Positions 60,773 to 64,000 of a DNA stretch of 64,000 nucleotides are shown here, in pieces (the stretch's first letter is position 1; each line of letters starts with the position of its first letter). The notes under the pieces were generated by a model that was not told the DNA's origin, did not search any database, and saw only the letters and a list, made by a program, of their open reading frames with translations. Origin of the DNA: Kingella pumchi (GTDB lineage Bacteria > Pseudomonadota > Gammaproteobacteria > Burkholderiales > Neisseriaceae); contig NZ_JAKOOW010000032.1 in assembly GCF_022288825.1 (NCBI RefSeq), positions 489-64,488 of the forward strand. The letters are read 5' to 3'. The translations under genes and the position numbers were made by a program.

Positions 60773-61450
60773 ATGAACGCTTTGCAGCAATCGCAAAATA
60801 CCCTGCATCTCTATCTGGCCGGCCCCGACTGCGCCGCCGGTTACCGGCCGCAGGATTTGTCCGCTGCCGACCGCGCCCTGCTTGCCGCCCATCCCACGCG
60901 CGGCGGCAGCACCGATTGGCAGGTGAGCCGTTTTCTCAAACAGCAGGCCGGCGCCGTTTCCTCGCTCAGCCACAGCCGCGGCCATGCGGCGCTTGCGCTT
61001 GCCCACGGTTTTGCCGTCGGCATTGATTTGGAAGCGCTGCGCCCGCGCCGTTTCGCCCATTGGCGCGAGTGGATACTCCATGCCGACGAATGCCGCTGGC
61101 TGGAAGAAAACGGCGCCGATGCCGCCGGCCATTACCTGCTGTGGACGCTGAAAGAAACGCTGCTCAAAGCCGCCGGTTTGGTTTTGGCGGATATGGCCGC
61201 AGTCGGCCTGCGCCGCTCGGATAACGGCGTTTGGCAGCTGCATGCAAACGATGAAAACTGGGCGGGAAAAGTGTTTGCGATTGGCAACAGTCCTTTGCTT
61301 TCAGGCTGCCAATCAGCCGCCGGCGAGCAGGCTTTCCTACTTGCCGCCGTGTGGCCGGGCAGCCTGAAAGTGCAGATACACTGGCAGGGATTCGGCCGCT
61401 GGCGGCAGCCGGCATACCGGCAGCTGGCGGCATTCGGCGGCACAGGCTGA
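60773..61450 (+). CDS. 4'-phosphopantetheinyl transferase superfamily protein
   Basis: 225 residues, Sfp-like. Metal/CoA motifs are VGIDLEALRPRRF and LLWTLKETLLKAAG, as expected for enzymes that activate carrier proteins. The C-terminal 60 residues are loosely related. It lies upstream of two ACP genes (63.2-63.7 kb) and is their likely activator. No Shine-Dalgarno is seen before the ATG. DUS copies are translated as LLSGCQ and PGSLKVQ. Confidence 0.88.
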   Translation: MNALQQSQNTLHLYLAGPDCAAGYRPQDLSAADRALLAAHPTRGGSTDWQVSRFLKQQAGAVSSLSHSRGHAALALAHGFAVGIDLEALRPRRFAHWREWILHADECRWLEENGADAAGHYLLWTLKETLLKAAGLVLADMAAVGLRRSDNGVWQLHANDENWAGKVFAIGNSPLLSGCQSAAGEQAFLLAAVWPGSLKVQIHWQGFGRWRQPAYRQLAAFGGTG

Positions 61451-61585
61451 TTCCAATCAAGCCGCCGCCGTTTTCAGGCTGCTTTGCGCCGCTTTGGCAG
61501 CGATGCCGTCCCAAAATACTTTTCAGGCTGCCGAGTGCGTTTCAGGCAGCCTGAAAAACCGTTCAAACGCCTTTTGGGCATAGGG

Positions 61586-61609
61586 TTTCAGGCTGCCTTT
61601 TGCTATAAT
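61586..61609 (+). promoter_or_regulatory. extended -10 promoter of the aryl-polyene operon
   Basis: TGCTATAAT (-10 hexamer TATAAT at 61604-61609, extended TG at 61601-61602) lies immediately downstream of a DUS (61586-61600). A -35 is not evident. The first gene starts 89 bases downstream. Confidence 0.55.
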
Positions 61610-61697
61610 CCGCGCCATCTTGCGCCCGCGGCAAAGCGGGCAGTCCGGCGGCGGCATCTGATGCGCCGCCCGCTTAACACAGGCAGCCTGAAAACGC

Positions 61698-62444
61698 ATG
61701 AACGCTTCCCTTTCTTTCTCTTTCAACCTGCTCGGCTGGCATGCCGCGTCCACCCGTCTGCACAGCAGCGAAGAATGGGCGGCGTGGGCAGGCGGACGGC
61801 TGCGGGCGGAAGATTTGCCCGACACGCCGCCGCCGGTGGCTTTCCTGCCCGCCATGCAGCGGCGGAGACTGGGCGTTTCGGCGCGGCTGCTGTTTCAGGC
61901 TGCCCATCCGCTTGTTGCCGAAAACGAGCGCTGCCCGCTGGTACTGGCGTCGCACGACGGCGAAATCAACCGCAGCTTTGCGCTGTGGGTGGGGCTGCTG
62001 CGCGAAAATGAAGTGTCGCCCACATCGTTCGGGCTGTCGGTACACAACGCGCTGGCCGGCCAATGGTCGATGCTGCGCGGCGATATGAGCGAATACACCG
62101 CGCTGTCGGTGCGCGGCGACGGTTTGGAAGCGGCGCTGGCCGAAGCGGCGGGCTTTCTTGCCGACGGTACCGACAAGGTGCTGGTGGCGGTGGTGGACGA
62201 GCCTTTGCAAGCGCAATATCCGGCCGCCCCTGCCGAACGCGCACCTTTCCCTTATGCGCTCTCGATGCTGCTGGGCCGCGGCGACGGCTGGCGTTTGAGC
62301 GCAATGCCTGCCGCAGCCGGACAACAGGCGCAAAACGGCTATTGGGGCGCGCTGTCGTGGCTGCAACACGAGCTTTCAGGCTGCCTTGAATGGCAGCACC
62401 TTTATGCGGACAAGGTTTGGCAATGGCAGAAAAAACGTCCTTAA
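61698..62444 (+). CDS. beta-ketoacyl synthase chain-length-factor-like protein
   Basis: 248 residues, N-terminal-ketosynthase-only family (PF13723-like). It opens LSFSFNLLGWHAASTR and has the fixed segment RRRLGVSARLLFQAAHPL...LVLASHDGEINRSFALWVGLLRENEVSPTSFGLSVHNALAGQWSM, but no catalytic Cys-His-His set; it is an accessory in aryl-polyene synthesis. A DUS ends six bases before the ATG and no Shine-Dalgarno is present. DUS copies are also in frame (LLFQAAHP and LSGCLEW). The downstream acyltransferase gene starts inside its 3' end. Confidence 0.85.
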   Translation: MNASLSFSFNLLGWHAASTRLHSSEEWAAWAGGRLRAEDLPDTPPPVAFLPAMQRRRLGVSARLLFQAAHPLVAENERCPLVLASHDGEINRSFALWVGLLRENEVSPTSFGLSVHNALAGQWSMLRGDMSEYTALSVRGDGLEAALAEAAGFLADGTDKVLVAVVDEPLQAQYPAAPAERAPFPYALSMLLGRGDGWRLSAMPAAAGQQAQNGYWGALSWLQHELSGCLEWQHLYADKVWQWQKKRP

Positions 62445-63202
62445 GCAGCCGCGCCAATCGCGCATGGCGGCTGGTTGCCACCGGGCTGGGTTTTGTGTTT
62501 TTCGGCGTATTCGGCGTGCTGCTGCAGCTGTTTCTGATTCCGTTTTTACTCAATCCGTCGCCCGATTTGGCCAGCCGCAAACGGGCGCGGCGCACGGTAA
62601 CCAAAACCTGGCTGTGGTTCAGCCATTATCTGACTGCGGCGGGCATTTTGAGCGTGCGTTTTGAAGGATTCGAGCGGCTCGGCCGGCCGGGGCAGCTGAT
62701 TTTGGCCAACCATCCGTCGCTATTGGATGTGGTGCTGCTGCTCAGCCGCGTACCGGAAGCCAACTGTATTGTGAAAGCCGATTTGCTGAAAAACCCGGCC
62801 ATGATCGGCCAAATCCGCTCCTGCGGCTATCTGCCCAACCATGAAGATATGGATTTTGTCGAAGCGGTGGATAAGATTTTGCAGGAAGAATGCCTGCTGG
62901 TTTTCCCCGAAGGCACCCGCACCGGCTGGGACGGAGTGGTGAAGTTTCACCGCGGCGCGGTTTCGATGGGCTTGCGTAGCGCAAAAACCATCACGCCGGT
63001 GGTCATCAGAATGCAACCGCCCAATTTCAAAAAAGGCCAGCCGTGGTACAAAATCCCGCTGCAAAAACCGGTTTACGTTTTCCGCGTGGGCGACGATATC
63101 GACCCGCAAGACTGGCTCGCCAAGCATCCGTTGCCGATTGCCGCGCGCCGTTTGAACGATTATTTGCAACACTACTTTAACGAAAGAAGCAAAAATGACT
63201 GA
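62423..63202 (+). CDS. lysophospholipid acyltransferase family protein (PlsC-like)
   Basis: 259 residues with the start at 62423 (MAEKTSL), which overlaps the previous gene by 22 bases; AAGG is seven bases upstream. One N-terminal span (VATGLGFVFFGVFGVLLQLFLI) precedes the acyltransferase core: motif I NHPSLLD (H-x4-D), motif III FPEGTRTGWDG and GAVSMGLRSAKTITPVVIRMQPPN. In aryl-polyene clusters this enzyme precedes the two ACPs, as here. It overlaps the first ACP by 8 bases. Confidence 0.9.
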   Translation: MAEKTSLSSRANRAWRLVATGLGFVFFGVFGVLLQLFLIPFLLNPSPDLASRKRARRTVTKTWLWFSHYLTAAGILSVRFEGFERLGRPGQLILANHPSLLDVVLLLSRVPEANCIVKADLLKNPAMIGQIRSCGYLPNHEDMDFVEAVDKILQEECLLVFPEGTRTGWDGVVKFHRGAVSMGLRSAKTITPVVIRMQPPNFKKGQPWYKIPLQKPVYVFRVGDDIDPQDWLAKHPLPIAARRLNDYLQHYFNERSKND

Positions 63203-63458
63203 CTTGAAACAAGAAATCAAACAACTGATTATCGACAGCCTGGGGCTGGAAGACATCAGCGCCGCCGATATTGACGATCAGGCGCCGCTGTTTGGCGACG
63301 AAGGCCTGGGTTTGGACTCGGTGGACGCGCTGGAACTGGGATTAGCCGTGCAAAAACATTTCGGCTTCCAGCTCGACGGCGAAAACCAGGAACTGCGCGA
63401 CAGCTTCGCCAATGTTTCCACCCTTGCCGCCTTTATCGAAAAACAACGTGCCAGCTGA
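63195..63458 (+). CDS. acyl carrier protein (aryl-polyene type)
   Basis: 87 residues with the phosphopantetheine site Ser in GLGLDSVDALELGLA near residue 41. The sequence LFGDEGLGLDSVDALEL fits the first of the two ACPs of aryl-polyene clusters. It differs strongly from the housekeeping acpP at 14.4 kb. Translation overlaps the acyltransferase gene by 8 bases. Confidence 0.92.
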   Translation: MTDLKQEIKQLIIDSLGLEDISAADIDDQAPLFGDEGLGLDSVDALELGLAVQKHFGFQLDGENQELRDSFANVSTLAAFIEKQRAS

Positions 63459-63467
63459 GGATCTGCC

Positions 63468-63728
63468 ATGACCGAAACCGAAATCCGCGCTTTTTTGTTC
63501 GATATTCTGGAAAACATGTTTGAAATCGACACCAGCAATGTCACCGGCAGCACCAATCTGTATGAAGATTTGGAAATCGACAGCATCGATGCCATCGACC
63601 TGCTCGACCAAATCAAGCGCCAAACCGGCTACAAACTGCAGGCCGACGATTTTCGCAACGTGCGCACTGTGGACGATGTGGTGCAGGCGGTACTGAAACT
63701 TTACCAGTCCGATAACGCCACCCAGTGA
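63468..63728 (+). CDS. acyl carrier protein (second, aryl-polyene type)
   Basis: 86 residues. The phosphopantetheine site is Ser in EIDSIDAIDLLDQIKR. The more acidic, Ile-rich helix 2 is typical of the second ACP of these clusters. It begins 9 bases after the first ACP and overlaps the next gene by 4 bases (GTGA). Confidence 0.92.
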   Translation: MTETEIRAFLFDILENMFEIDTSNVTGSTNLYEDLEIDSIDAIDLLDQIKRQTGYKLQADDFRNVRTVDDVVQAVLKLYQSDNATQ

Positions 63729-64000
63729 GTACTACCGCCAAAATCCTGCTCACGCTGCTGAGCCTGATCTACCCGCTGCTGTGGTATTACGGTCGCAGCC
63801 AGGGTTGGTTTTACGCTTTGGCCGGACTGATGATGGCGCTGTGGCTCGGCCGCGCTTATCTTCAGTCCGACCGCATCCAAAAACGCATTTCGCTATTGGT
63901 TGCGGCATTTTTTGCCCTTACCCTGTTGTTCAGGCTGCCGGACAGTATGTATTGGTATCCGGTATGGGTGAGCGGCTTAATGTTGTTTGTCTTTACACTA
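63725..64000 (+). CDS. COG4648-type membrane protein, partial at the window edge
   Basis: The first 92 residues of a hydrophobic protein. The reading frame opens with GTG at 63725, overlapping the ACP stop, and reads STTAKILLTLLSLIYPLLWYYG. Three predicted spans follow (LAGLMMALWLGRAYL; LLVAAFFALTLLF; VWVSGLMLFVFTL). The position after two ACPs is where aryl-polyene clusters carry a COG4648 membrane protein. The 3' end lies outside the window. Confidence 0.8.
   Translation, partial: MSTTAKILLTLLSLIYPLLWYYGRSQGWFYALAGLMMALWLGRAYLQSDRIQKRISLLVAAFFALTLLFRLPDSMYWYPVWVSGLMLFVFTL

Overview
This window comes from a GC-rich member of the family Neisseriaceae. Two things show this. Almost every intergenic gap, and many genes, carry the 12-mer AGGCAGCCTGAA or its complement TTCAGGCTGCCT, which is the 'kingDUS'-type dialect of the neisserial DNA uptake sequence. 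Two textbook dRS3 repeats (ATTCCC-N8-GGGAAT) also sit at about 18.0-18.1 kb. Gene content fits a beta-proteobacterium: lipid-modified azurin, LptD-SurA, L-lactate permease, WaaA and TamA. A species call (a GC-rich Neisseria, Kingella or Conchiformibius-like genus) cannot be made from the sequence alone. No rRNA, tRNA, CRISPR array, insertion sequence or prophage was recognised.

Layout. 0-5.6 kb: dnaE, an endonuclease/exonuclease/phosphatase protein and a polar amino-acid binding lipoprotein, all on the minus strand. 5.8-11.6 kb: a complete oppABCDF oligopeptide ABC transporter operon on the minus strand. 11.9-17.9 kb: fba, a bacteriohemerythrin with an FNR-like site, yggX, acpP-fabF and lldP. 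18.1-23.9 kb: the dRS3 pair, relA, a small secreted protein, waaA, azurin and a DciA/DUF721 protein. 24.0-26.8 kb: a plus-strand run of an IroE-like esterase, an exported unknown and a siderophore-interacting flavoprotein, probably iron related. 27.1-31.8 kb: a methyltransferase, rnhB-yacG, ruvA, rlpA, trmL and comF. 31.8-37.9 kb: bioH (whose ATG shares a CATG with that of comF), a DUF2004 protein, an orphan fused ABC permease, nitroreductase-DoxX with a divergent LysR regulator, and an SDR protein. 38-42.7 kb: dnaJ, ispH, lspA, rpmE, grxB and an unknown. 42.8-47.8 kb: lptD-surA divergent from an amgK-like sugar kinase, then a YidD-like protein. 47.8-55 kb: a six-gene, mostly overlapping minus-strand operon (RDD, SpoIIM, DUF4129, DUF4350, MoxR, DUF58). 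55.3-57.3 kb: tamA.

The right end (57.4-64 kb) looks like the start of an aryl-polyene-type biosynthetic locus. A hot-dog thioesterase and a fused glycosyltransferase/acyltransferase lie on the minus strand. A phosphopantetheinyl transferase, a chain-length-factor-like ketosynthase, a lysophospholipid acyltransferase, two acyl carrier proteins and a COG4648 membrane protein lie on the plus strand and run off the edge. YnfA and an unknown lipoprotein separate the two halves.

The most striking sequence-level theme is how far the uptake sequence shapes the genome. It forms most intrinsic terminators as paired inverted copies, supplies the last residues of several proteins (QAA or KAA tails), recurs inside proteins as FQAA, SGCL, FRLP, GSLK or QPE, and sits where a ribosome binding site would be for a few genes.
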